Shown here: in pieces, positions 17,709 through 25,189 of the stretch | Layout: each line of letters opens with the position of its first letter | Position numbering within the stretch: the first letter of the stretch is position 1 | From: Bradyrhizobium vignae | GTDB lineage: Bacteria; Pseudomonadota; Alphaproteobacteria; Rhizobiales; Xanthobacteraceae | Assembly (NCBI RefSeq): GCF_004114425.1 | Contig: NZ_RDQF01000046.1 | Location: 1 to 62,076, forward strand | Direction: 5' to 3' | Length of the DNA stretch: 62,076 nt | Program-made: the position numbers and the translations under genes | The notes under the pieces: generated by a model | Databases searched by the model: none | Seen by the model: the letters and a program-made list of their open reading frames with translations, nothing else | Told to the model about the DNA's origin: nothing

Positions 17709-18020
17709 TGTCAATCCGGGAACTCGCCCGCTCGCGAGTAACGGAACGATGATTGCTGAAGGCAGATGGTTGGTACGCAATCAGAGCAGGGTCGACACAA
17801 GCACAGTCCAGTGGTACAAGCGTCGGACTTGGCGCAGAGGTAAGTGACTGTTTTTGCTGTAGTTTGTCGGATTGACCTCCAATCCTTTCCTGGGCGCCAT
17901 CGCTCCGCGATGTTGTTGATTTCGCTGAAGTCCCTGTTATCCAAGAGTGATCGACCGTCTCAACTGGTACACAGAGACGGTACACATGCTTCTGCGAATG
18001 GCCTCTCCTAGCCGTTCCTC
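17709..18020. other. Intergenic stretch before the truncated PolX gene, with an 8 bp inverted repeat
   Basis: No convincing gene was found here. The only distinct structure is a perfect inverted repeat, ACCGTCTC at 17954-17961 and GAGACGGT at 17974-17981, with a 12 bp spacer. It sits about 45 bp before the first readable PolX codon and could be an operator. It also lies close to where the 5' part of the PolX gene appears to be missing. Confidence 0.35.
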
Positions 18021-18025
18021 TTGAC

Positions 18026-19561
18026 GTGCTCGTCGCCGAAGATCGACTTACTGAGATCCCAGGCGTCGGCGATGCTATTGCCGACATCATCACCAAGGTT
18101 CACAAGACGGGCAGTCATCCCAGCCTCGAAAAGCTGCGGAAGGAGATTCCCGCGGGCGTGCTCGAGATGCTCGCCGTGCCCGGCCTTCGTCCGGAGAAGG
18201 TGCTGCGCCTGTACAAGGATCTCGGCATCGGCTCGCTCGCGGATTTGGAGGCCGCCGCCAAGGACGATCGCATCAAAAAGGCCAAAGGACTCGGTGCCGC
18301 GCTCCGGACCAAGATCCTGCAGAACTTGGCGATCGCCAAAAGCGGAGAAAGCCGCCTGCATCTGCATCGTGCCGCAGCCCTGCTGGCACACGCGAAGGAA
18401 TCCATCCGGAAGGCCCGGCCCGAGCTCAAGCGGGTGACGATCGCCGGCGATTTCCGTCGGGGCTGCGAGCTCGTCGGCGACCTCGCGATCGTTGCGGGGG
18501 CTGCCAAGTCAGACAGGACCGCGATGCCATCGGCCGAAGGGCTGCAAGTCCGAGTGTCCGACCGCAAGCATTTCGGCGCCACCCTTCTCTTCGCCACCGG
18601 CTCCCCCGCCCACATCAAGCAGCTACAAGCGTTGGCAGCAGAGAGGGACCTTCGCTTGGACGCTAACGGTCTGCACAAGGGCCGCACGCTGGTCGCCGGC
18701 GAGGAGGCCGACATCTACCAGGCTCTCGGACTGCCCTTCATCGATCCCGAGCTCCGGGAGGGCCGCGGCGAGGTCGAGCTGGCTCTGAAGGGCAAGCTGC
18801 TGAAGCTCGTCACCGACAAGGACCTGCACGGCATCCTTCACTGCCACACCGATGCCTCCGACGGCACCGAGACGCTCGAGACCATGGCTAAGGCCACGCG
18901 CCAGCGGGGCTTTGAGTATTTCGGCGTGGCCGACCATTCCAAGTCCGCCCACTATGCCGGCGGCCTCTCCGTCGAGGGCATCGCGCAGCAGCACCGGGAA
19001 GCCGACCGCCTGAACAAGCGGTTCGGCAAGGATTTCCGGATCCTGAAAGGCATCGAGTCCGACATTCTGGCGGACGGCTCGCTCGACTACGAAGACGAGG
19101 TGCTTGAACGTTTTGACTTCGTCGTCGCCAGCATCCACGGCCGCTTCAAGCTGGATCGGAAGGCCCAGACGCAGCGACTGCTTCGGGCCGTTTCCAATCC
19201 CCACACAACCATCATCGGCCATATGACCGGGCGACAGCTGCAGCGACGGCCGGGCTACGAAATCGACGTGGAGAAGGTGCTGCGGGCCTGCGCCAAGCAT
19301 GACGTCGTCGTGGAGATCAACGCGCACCCATGGCGTCTCGACCTGGATTGGCGCTGGCACCAGGCCGCCCTCGAACTCGGCTGCATGCTGAGCATCAATC
19401 CGGACGCGCACTCGATCTCCGAGCTCGACCACATGCACTGGGGCGTCGTGATGGCCCGCAAGGGCGGTGTCCCTGCCGAACGGGTCCTGAACGCGATGCC
19501 GCTTGCGGAGATCACGCGCTATCTGCGCCAGAAGCGGCGCTCGCTCGCCCGCGCCGCCTGA
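18026..19561 (+). CDS. polX: PolX-like protein: helix-hairpin-helix, degenerate polymerase and PHP phosphoesterase domains; N-terminus truncated
   Basis: A 511-residue PolX-family protein; intact relatives have about 50 more N-terminal residues. Seen: two helix-hairpin-helix regions (EIPGVGDAIADII, AVPGLRPEKVLRLYKDLGI), a polymerase-beta-like palm, and a C-terminal PHP domain with LHCHTDASDG, GVADHSKSA, GIESDIL, ASIHGRF, NAHPWR and NPDAHSISEL, so the metal site for exonuclease/phosphatase activity looks complete. In the palm the usual GS...GDxD is changed to GDFRR (141-145) and GDLA (151-154), losing one catalytic Asp, so polymerase activity is doubtful. Reading continues in frame upstream of the GTG at 18026 (AVPLDV) to about 18011, with no proper start, indicating 5' loss. 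It overlaps the MOSC gene (TGATG). Confidence 0.85.
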   Translation: MLVAEDRLTEIPGVGDAIADIITKVHKTGSHPSLEKLRKEIPAGVLEMLAVPGLRPEKVLRLYKDLGIGSLADLEAAAKDDRIKKAKGLGAALRTKILQNLAIAKSGESRLHLHRAAALLAHAKESIRKARPELKRVTIAGDFRRGCELVGDLAIVAGAAKSDRTAMPSAEGLQVRVSDRKHFGATLLFATGSPAHIKQLQALAAERDLRLDANGLHKGRTLVAGEEADIYQALGLPFIDPELREGRGEVELALKGKLLKLVTDKDLHGILHCHTDASDGTETLETMAKATRQRGFEYFGVADHSKSAHYAGGLSVEGIAQQHREADRLNKRFGKDFRILKGIESDILADGSLDYEDEVLERFDFVVASIHGRFKLDRKAQTQRLLRAVSNPHTTIIGHMTGRQLQRRPGYEIDVEKVLRACAKHDVVVEINAHPWRLDLDWRWHQAALELGCMLSINPDAHSISELDHMHWGVVMARKGGVPAERVLNAMPLAEITRYLRQKRRSLARAA

Positions 19562-20124
19562 TGCCGCTCGGGCACGATATGGCGCTCGAGGGGACAGTCG
19601 TGGCGGTCGCCGCCGACCGTGGGCACCATTTCAGCAAACCGATCCAGGACCGCATAGCTCTGGTGGAAGGCTGTGGCGTTGAAGGGGACGCCCACGCCGG
19701 CGCGTTGGTCAGGCACCGCTCTCTCGCCCGTCGTCAGCCGCACCTTCCCAATCTGCGGCAGGTTCACCTGATCCCATCCGAGCTCTTTGCGACGCTCTCG
19801 GGTGCCGGCTTCTCAGTTGCAGCGGGAGAGCTCGGTGAGAACATCACCACCGCCGGCTTGGACCTAGAACGGATGCCGCTCGGGACGCTAATCGAGCTCG
19901 GGCCGGCCGCGGTCGTTGAGCTAACCGGCCTCCGGACGCCCTGCGTCCTCATCGACCGCTTCCGAGCCGGCCTTAAGCGGCAGGTGCTCTCGTCGGCGGA
20001 AAGGGGCCCTCCATACAAATCCGGTGTGTTGGGCGTGGTACGGACCGGCGGGACGGTCGTGGCTGGCGATGCCGCGCGGGTTCGCCTTCCGCTCTCCTCA
20101 TTTCGGGCCTTGCCAGCTCTGTAG
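19561..20124 (+). CDS. MOSC domain-containing protein
   Basis: A 187-residue protein with a single MOSC (molybdenum cofactor sulfurase C-terminal) domain. Such stand-alone proteins are thought to carry or transfer sulfur for molybdoenzyme cofactors or to detoxify N-hydroxylated compounds. Seen: GVEGDAHAG near residue 43, GELGENITTAGLDLERMPLG, and LTGLRTPC with the conserved Cys. It starts on the ATG that overlaps the PolX stop codon (TGATG) and is followed 12 bp later by the ligase gene, so it is cotranscribed with DNA-repair-type genes although its own function points elsewhere. Confidence 0.88.
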   Translation: MPLGHDMALEGTVVAVAADRGHHFSKPIQDRIALVEGCGVEGDAHAGALVRHRSLARRQPHLPNLRQVHLIPSELFATLSGAGFSVAAGELGENITTAGLDLERMPLGTLIELGPAAVVELTGLRTPCVLIDRFRAGLKRQVLSSAERGPPYKSGVLGVVRTGGTVVAGDAARVRLPLSSFRALPAL

Positions 20125-20136
20125 AAAGACCCGGTC

Positions 20137-21084
20137 ATGCCCCGAAAATCGACCCTGCCTCCTCGCCTGCAGCCCATGCTGGCCACGCTGACCGATTCAC
20201 CGTTCGACGATCCCAACGGGGTCTTCGAGGACAAATACGATGGTTTCCGCATGGTCGCGGAAATCCGGCGTGGCCGGGGCGCGCTCTACAATCGCAACGG
20301 GAAAATCATCAGCCACTCCTATGTCGAGGTCGCGAAAGCCCTTGAGGGCGTGACGGCGGATGCCGTGATCGACGGCGAGCTCGTCGCGATCGGCAAGGAC
20401 GGCGTATCCCATTTCCAGTTGCTTCAGAATGCCCTGCGCCATGAGGCCAAGCTTTTGTACTGCGCGTTCGACCTCATGTTCGCAGACGGCGAGGACCTGC
20501 GCGCGCTGCCGCTCCTCGAGCGCAAGAAGCGGCTCAAGACCATCTTGCCGCGCCACAAGCTGATCGCGTTCAGCAAGCACCGTAAAGGTAAGGGAACGAA
20601 GTTCTTCGCAGAAGCCGAGCAGAGACATCTCGAAGGCATCATGGCCAAGCGCGCCGACAGCCCGTACGCGTCCGGACGCCGGACCGCCGATTGGCTGAAG
20701 GTAAAGACCGCGCAGCGGCAGGAGGTCGTGATCGCCGGCTTCACCGCCCCGAGGCGAACCCGGCCTTTCTTCGGCGCGCTCGTGCTGGCAGTACGCGAAG
20801 GGGATGCATGGCGGTACATCGGCCATGTCGGCACCGGCTTCAGCCACCAGGTTCTCGAAGAGCTTCACGGCAAACTCATGAAGCTCCAGACAGCCAAGTC
20901 GCCCTTCACTGCAAAGGTAAAGGACGAGCGGGTCACGACCTGGGTGCGTCCTTCGTTGGTCGCAGAAGTGAAGTTCGCGGAGTGGACCAGCAAGGGCGAA
21001 CTGCGCCAGCCTGTCTATCTCGGCCTGCGCTCCGACAAGAACCCGAAGGACGTCGTTCGCGAAAGGAGCCGGTCGCGAAATTAA
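20137..21084 (+). CDS. ATP-dependent DNA ligase, stand-alone LigD-type ligase domain
   Basis: A 315-residue ligase matching only the ligase domain of LigD, without the polymerase or nuclease parts. Seen: nucleotidyltransferase motif I DKYDGFR with adenylated K33, VIDGELVAI (motif III region), EGIMAKRADSPY (motif IV) and DWLKVKTAQRQ (motif V), then an OB-fold domain with FGALVLAV, VGTGFS, and the terminal RQPVYLGLRSDK. It probably seals nicks or breaks as a backup ligase. No ku gene is in the window. It lies in the plus-strand run with the PolX-like and MOSC genes. Confidence 0.92.
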   Translation: MPRKSTLPPRLQPMLATLTDSPFDDPNGVFEDKYDGFRMVAEIRRGRGALYNRNGKIISHSYVEVAKALEGVTADAVIDGELVAIGKDGVSHFQLLQNALRHEAKLLYCAFDLMFADGEDLRALPLLERKKRLKTILPRHKLIAFSKHRKGKGTKFFAEAEQRHLEGIMAKRADSPYASGRRTADWLKVKTAQRQEVVIAGFTAPRRTRPFFGALVLAVREGDAWRYIGHVGTGFSHQVLEELHGKLMKLQTAKSPFTAKVKDERVTTWVRPSLVAEVKFAEWTSKGELRQPVYLGLRSDKNPKDVVRERSRSRN

Positions 21085-21114
21085 TGCGCCCAGACGAAGC
21101 GTACGACTGAGAGT

Positions 21115-21939
21115 TCAGCCGGCGCTGCGCTCGGATGCCGAAGGCCACGGCGGCAGTGACGGTAGCCCGAGAGCCTTACGTACAGGTCCGAACGATCGCC
21201 GGTGAGCGGCGCATGCGCCGAGCCTGGCGAGTGCGTCGTAATGAGCCGGCACCGGGTAGCCCTTGTGATCGGCGAAGCCATAGCCGGGGTAACGCAGGTC
21301 GAGCGTCCGCATGACTCTGTCCCGCTCGACCTTCGCCAGGATAGAGGCGGCGGCGATGCTGGCGGACTTGGCGTCGCCTTTGATGATGGCCTGCTGAGGG
21401 ATGTCGATTTCCTTCAACCGCTTCGCATCGATCAGCAAGTGCTGCGGCGTCAACCCCAGTCCCCAGACCGCACGCTGCATAGCTTGGATCCCCGCCCAAT
21501 AGATATTGATCGCGTCGATCTCCTCGACTTCGACAAACGCCACACACCAACTCTCTGCTTTTTCCTTGATCTCCTTGGCGAGTTCATCGCGAGCCGCAGC
21601 GTCGAGTTTTTTCGAGTCGTCGATGCCGACTATCCGTGTGCCTGGTTTCAGGATCACGGCACCGGCGGAGACCGGCCCGGCGAGAGGGCTCATTCCGGCC
21701 TCGTCCACGCCTGCCACGGCATAATGACCGCTTTCCCAGAGAGCGGTCTCGAAGCGGAGCATCTTGCGGAGGCGCTGCCCTTCGGAGCGATTTTCAAAGC
21801 GGCGTTTATCGATTGCGGCAAGGATGGCGCGAGCTCCCGCGCGGGTGTCGGCCCGTAAGATCTGCTCGACGTTGGCCTCCAGCGGTCTTCTCTCGATGAC
21901 ATAGCGCTGACGCAATGCATCGAGCGAATATTGGGACAT
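21115..21939 (-). CDS. rnhB: Ribonuclease HII, divergent
   Basis: A 274-residue RNase HII counted from the ATG at 21939, which has GAGG 5 bp upstream. It has a roughly 70-residue N-terminal extension, then AGVDEAGMSPLAGPVSAGAVIL, DDSKKLDAAAR, LLIDAKRL, KGDAKSASIAAASILAKVERD and a C-terminal HRRSFGPV. Acidic residues of the active site (D79, E80, and the Asp of LLIDA) are present, but the GRG motif that reads the ribonucleotide 2'-OH is GMS here (82-84). It may have altered junction specificity or be a second copy besides a housekeeping rnhB elsewhere, which cannot be judged from this window. Confidence 0.88.
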   Translation of the reverse strand: MSQYSLDALRQRYVIERRPLEANVEQILRADTRAGARAILAAIDKRRFENRSEGQRLRKMLRFETALWESGHYAVAGVDEAGMSPLAGPVSAGAVILKPGTRIVGIDDSKKLDAAARDELAKEIKEKAESWCVAFVEVEEIDAINIYWAGIQAMQRAVWGLGLTPQHLLIDAKRLKEIDIPQQAIIKGDAKSASIAAASILAKVERDRVMRTLDLRYPGYGFADHKGYPVPAHYDALARLGACAAHRRSFGPVRKALGLPSLPPWPSASERSAG

Positions 21940-22173
21940 AGCGGCCTCGCACACACTGACTGAGACCCCATGTCGGTGAAGTTTGTGGCGATTGTCTGAA
22001 GTCGAGCCATGCCATCTCTCACCGACCGGGTGCTTTACCGAAGGAACCGGCCTTCCGTCGCTGACACCGAGTTACACGTCGCTCCACCGACCTAAAACGG
22101 AACCTACCGGCGTCGTCATCCCTTGTGAAAGAGCGGAGCCTCGATCCCGGAGTGCTTCCGAGGGGACCGGCCC

Positions 22174-23277
22174 ATGCTCCGACAGACCAGCAACGAAGAC
22201 CAGATCCTGGACCGCACCGCCGAGGTCGCGGCGACCATTGCGGAAGAAGGCCTTCGTTACGTCAGCGACTCCACGCCCGGTTACACCCGCAAGCGGACGG
22301 GGACTACCTTCAGTTACTACGACAAGGACGGCAAGCGCATTACCGATGCCGCCGTCATCCGGCGCATCAAGTCCATCGGTATCCCGCCGGCCTATGAATC
22401 CGTCTGGATCTGCCCTTTGGCGAATGGCCACATCCAGGCGACTGGGCTCGATGCTCGGGGGCGCAAGCAGTACCGCTACCACGCAAAATGGCGTGAGCTG
22501 CGCGACCAGAACAAGTACGAACACATCGTCCAGTTCGCAGCCGCGCTGCCCGCGCTGCGCGACCGTGTCGCGGCCGACATGAGGCTGGAAGGGCTACCTC
22601 GCGAGAAGGTGCTGGCCACGATCGTCAGTCTTCTGGAGAAGACTTTGATCCGGGTCGGCAATGCCGAGTATGCCGAGAAAAACAAGTCCTACGGGCTCAC
22701 CACGATGCGACGAAAGCACGTTGCGGTGGGCCGCGGCGTCCTTCGGTTCGACTTCACCGGCAAGTCGGGCAAACAGTGGAAACTCCGCGTCGAGGACAAG
22801 CGGATTGCCGCCATCGTGAAGCGCTGCGCGGAGATACCAGGACATGAGCTCTTCAAGTACCTGGACGACGACGGGCAGCCGCGCACTGTGGATTCAGGCG
22901 ATGTCAATGCCTACATCAAGGACATCACAGGCCAGGACTTCAGCGCAAAGGATTTCCGGACTTGGGCCGGGACGGTTCTGGCGGCGTTGGCGCTGACCGA
23001 GTTCATGAAGTACGACAGCCAGGCCGAGGCGAAGCGCAACGTCGTCGCCGCGATCGAGCGCGTCTCCAAGCAGCTCGGCAACACGCCCGCAATCTGCCGC
23101 AAGTGCTACGTGCACCCTGAAGTCTTGAACGCCTACATGTCCGGCGACCTGGTGAGGATGATCGAAGCCAAAATCGCGCAGAAGTTCAAGCGGCAGTATG
23201 CCAAGCTCACCTCCGACGAGATCATGGTACTGGCATTTCTCCGCAAGCGTCTCGATTCACTAAAGGACTCAGCCTAG
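22174..23277 (+). CDS. DNA topoisomerase IB (poxvirus-type)
   Basis: A 367-residue type IB topoisomerase, the size usual for bacterial enzymes. Seen: the N-terminal core RKRTGTTFSYYDKDGKRI, IPPAYESVWI and HIQATGLDARGRKQYRYH, a catalytic domain with GLTTMRRKHV, FDFTGKSGK, KDFRTWAGTVLAA and the presumed nucleophilic tyrosine in CYVHPEVLNAY near residue 311. The enzyme relaxes supercoils via a 3'-phosphotyrosine. Bacterial copies are scattered among Rhizobiales and pseudomonads, consistent with transfer. It has its own 220 bp upstream region, divergent from the RNase HII gene. Confidence 0.93.
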   Translation: MLRQTSNEDQILDRTAEVAATIAEEGLRYVSDSTPGYTRKRTGTTFSYYDKDGKRITDAAVIRRIKSIGIPPAYESVWICPLANGHIQATGLDARGRKQYRYHAKWRELRDQNKYEHIVQFAAALPALRDRVAADMRLEGLPREKVLATIVSLLEKTLIRVGNAEYAEKNKSYGLTTMRRKHVAVGRGVLRFDFTGKSGKQWKLRVEDKRIAAIVKRCAEIPGHELFKYLDDDGQPRTVDSGDVNAYIKDITGQDFSAKDFRTWAGTVLAALALTEFMKYDSQAEAKRNVVAAIERVSKQLGNTPAICRKCYVHPEVLNAYMSGDLVRMIEAKIAQKFKRQYAKLTSDEIMVLAFLRKRLDSLKDSA

Positions 23278-23538
23278 GGCTCTCGTCTGAGCGGCAAGGT
23301 GCGGCCGGTCATCTGGTCTAATCGATCGACAGCGGAATGATGCCGGACCAGAAGGAATCGCGCCACAACGACGCTGGTGGGGCCGGGACGGACAAAGCCT
23401 TCGATGCCGAGCAGTCCCTGATGCTGCGGCGGCGCCCAACCCTGTTCGGTCGCGGCCGCTTCGCTTAAGGCCAGAAAACTTTCGGATCAGCCCTTTCTCC
23501 ACCTCGCCAACGAAAAGATCGTCGATGTGCGGTTTCAC
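23275..23538 (-). pseudogene. Small unrecognised gene downstream of the ZIP transporter, frameshifted
   Basis: The GTG at 23538 overlaps the end of the ZIP reading frame (GTGA), and translation begins MKPHIDDLFVGEVEKGLIRK. Near 23475 a plausible continuation moves to another frame (FLALSEAAATEQGW, APPQHQGLLGIEGFVRPG, VARFLLVRHHSAVDRLDQM) and ends at a stop that shares CTAG with the topoisomerase stop. Composition and uninterrupted length in the combined frame suggest a real protein of about 88 residues, but I cannot name its family. Evidence is only codon-like texture and coupling. Confidence 0.4.
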
Positions 23539-23578
23539 TGGCCCAGATTGGAAAGCGAAAAAGCAACCAAAAGCCCGA

Positions 23579-24277
23579 TCACCACAAGCACGCCCGTGAT
23601 CTTTTGCTCCCTTCTGGGATCATCGTATTCACCACCATCGTAAGAAGCGCGCCGGCCGCCACCGCGTTTACCGTCGCAGTCAGCTGCGGCGAGGCGCCTT
23701 GCAGGAATGCTGCGCCGCAAAGAGAGCTCAGCCCCGACAGAACGGCGATCGTGATCCACAGCGCGAACACATAGGACGCACTCCGTCCGGCGTTGCGCAT
23801 GCCGACCGCACTAGATAGGCCCTCGGGAAAGTTGGAAAGGAAGATCGCGCCGAGCATCGCGACGCTTACCCCTTTTCCACTCAATAACGAGAGACCGAGC
23901 ACAACGCTTTCGGGTATGCCATCCAAGAGCGATCCGATCGCAATGGCCATTCCTCCGCCCTTGCCCGCCTGGCGCTGTCGGTTGCCGGACTGCTTGCGGT
24001 GATGCGCGCCACGTTTCGAAACGACGTGATCCGCGAAGGCATAGGCGACCGAGCCGACGAGAGCGCCGGCGGCTATCGGCAATATTCCCCCTTCTTGGTA
24101 ACCGTCCTCCAAGAGGTCATAGGCCACCGCCGAGATCAAAACGCCGCAGCCGAACGACATGATGCTGGCGGTCAACCACCTGGGCAACGTTGCGAGATAG
24201 GCTACGGCGGCCCCGACCACCAACGAGGAAGCTCCAAGCAGACCCCAGAGGCCAGCACTTACCCACACCGGCATCAC
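23579..24277 (-). CDS. ZIP-family metal transporter, C-terminus frameshifted
   Basis: A 232-residue membrane protein with ZIP signatures: HEAT-like loop replaced by SGNRQRQ-rich, His-containing segment (residues 92-106), metal-binding helix IV SLLDGIPESVVLGLS and helix V LSNFPEGLSSAVGM. It would move zinc or other divalent metals across the inner membrane. The last helix is out of frame: after NTMIPE the current frame ends with an odd basic tail, whereas the next frame encodes EQKITGVLVVIGLLVAFSLS and stops at 23535. One frameshift near 23620, by mutation or sequencing error, explains this. Downstream of the oxidase operon and 52 bp from the sigma-1.1-like gene, it may be cotranscribed. Confidence 0.82.
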   Translation of the reverse strand: MMPVWVSAGLWGLLGASSLVVGAAVAYLATLPRWLTASIMSFGCGVLISAVAYDLLEDGYQEGGILPIAAGALVGSVAYAFADHVVSKRGAHHRKQSGNRQRQAGKGGGMAIAIGSLLDGIPESVVLGLSLLSGKGVSVAMLGAIFLSNFPEGLSSAVGMRNAGRSASYVFALWITIAVLSGLSSLCGAAFLQGASPQLTATVNAVAAGALLTMVVNTMIPEGSKRSRACLW

Positions 24278-24329
24278 TTGCCTGCTCCGTCATCGTCCAA
24301 ATGCTTCGGCGAGCCCGTCCGCGGCACGT

Positions 24330-24773
24330 TCACCAAATCGTCCAGAACAGGATCGCAGCCAATGCGCAGACCACGAGCCCCGCAAGAAGAACGCTAAGCG
24401 TCGCCGTCGCCGAGCCGCCGACGTCTTCGCTAGGAAATCGCGTCGCGCCCGCGGGCCCTCTGCTTCCGGCCTGGTGGGACAGCTCTGGCCTCGGCAAGGC
24501 TGTCGTCGGAGCACCGCCGGAAGTGGTTCGATGGAGCAACTCCTCCCGCGTTGATGCAGGCCCGACCATCAAGCTCGGGTCGACCAAGACTTCGATGCCT
24601 CTTTCCTCGAGGTAAGCGACCGCCCGCGCAACTTCATCGTGGGTCATCCGATCGATCGGAAGCGCCTCCCGAATGTCCCCGATGGTCAGGGCACCTCGAA
24701 GCTGGCCCAATGTGGCGAGCTCCCGGAGCGTCGCATCGGGCGATTGTGCATCATTCACCCATCGCAGGTTCAT
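24330..24773 (-). CDS. Membrane-anchored protein with a sigma-70 region 1.1-like domain
   Basis: A 147-residue protein counted from the ATG at 24773, which has AGGGA 7 bp upstream. Residues about 12-65 (LRELATLGQLRGALTIGDIR, then EALPIDRMTHDEVARAVAYL, EERGIEVLVD) follow the pattern of sigma-70 region 1.1, the autoinhibitory domain of housekeeping sigma factors. A Pro/Ser/Gly-rich linker follows, then one C-terminal membrane helix (TLSVLLAGLVVCALAAILFW). No other sigma region is present. This is a cytoplasmic domain on a C-terminal tail anchor. It sits 104 bp after the oxidase subunit IV gene and 52 bp before the ZIP gene. Function unknown; it could hold a transcription factor at the membrane or assist the complex. 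Confidence 0.7.
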   Translation of the reverse strand: MNLRWVNDAQSPDATLRELATLGQLRGALTIGDIREALPIDRMTHDEVARAVAYLEERGIEVLVDPSLMVGPASTREELLHRTTSGGAPTTALPRPELSHQAGSRGPAGATRFPSEDVGGSATATLSVLLAGLVVCALAAILFWTIW

Positions 24774-24877
24774 GCTCGATCCCTTCGTCGGAGAGCAGCC
24801 CTTAGCGTGCACAACGCGGCTGGTGACGGGTCGTTCGCACGGTTTGTACGGTGCAGGACCGAACATACGACCTTTGC

Positions 24878-25189
24878 CTAAATCTTCCCGCTTCTGGTCA
24901 GCACGTCCGCTAGAGTAAGCGCGAACATCACCCCCACGAAGACCAGTCCGGCGAGGGCGGCAATCCTGATCAACGCACGTGATCGGATCAGCTCCATGAA
25001 GAAGACGAGCACCAGAGAGGATTTAATGACGGCGATGGCCACGCCTGAAGTAACTGTAACCGGTCCCATCGGGATGTACGCAAGAAACATGCTGAGAACG
25101 AGCAAACCGAGCAGGGCAGCCCAGACCAAAGCGTTCCTGAGCCACAATCTCAATAGCCACCCCTCCTGACGACCGCGGTCCGCGCTCAT
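24878..25189 (-). CDS. Cytochrome c oxidase subunit IV-like protein
   Basis: A 103-residue protein with three membrane helices (ALVWAALLGLLVLSMFLAYI, SGVAIAVIKSSLVLVFFMEL, IRIAALAGLVFVGVMFAL) as in the prokaryotic subunit IV/CyoD-CtaF family. The helix 2 motif KSSLVLVFFMEL is characteristic. It starts at the ATG at 25189, overlapping the subunit III stop (ATGA); longer upstream reading is only the shadow of subunit III. It is the last oxidase subunit gene and probably stabilises the caa3 complex. Confidence 0.85.
   Translation of the reverse strand: MSADRGRQEGWLLRLWLRNALVWAALLGLLVLSMFLAYIPMGPVTVTSGVAIAVIKSSLVLVFFMELIRSRALIRIAALAGLVFVGVMFALTLADVLTRSGKI

Noticed and set aside
22046..22110. Two GGAAC boxes before the topoisomerase IB gene
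   Set aside because: Neither is followed by CGTT at 16 or 17 bp, so no EcfG promoter is claimed.
24813..24838. EcfG-like site (CGAAC-N16-CGTT) before the sigma-1.1-like gene
   Set aside because: The -35 element has a mismatch at a key G, and it lies at the end of an operon where a separate promoter is not required.
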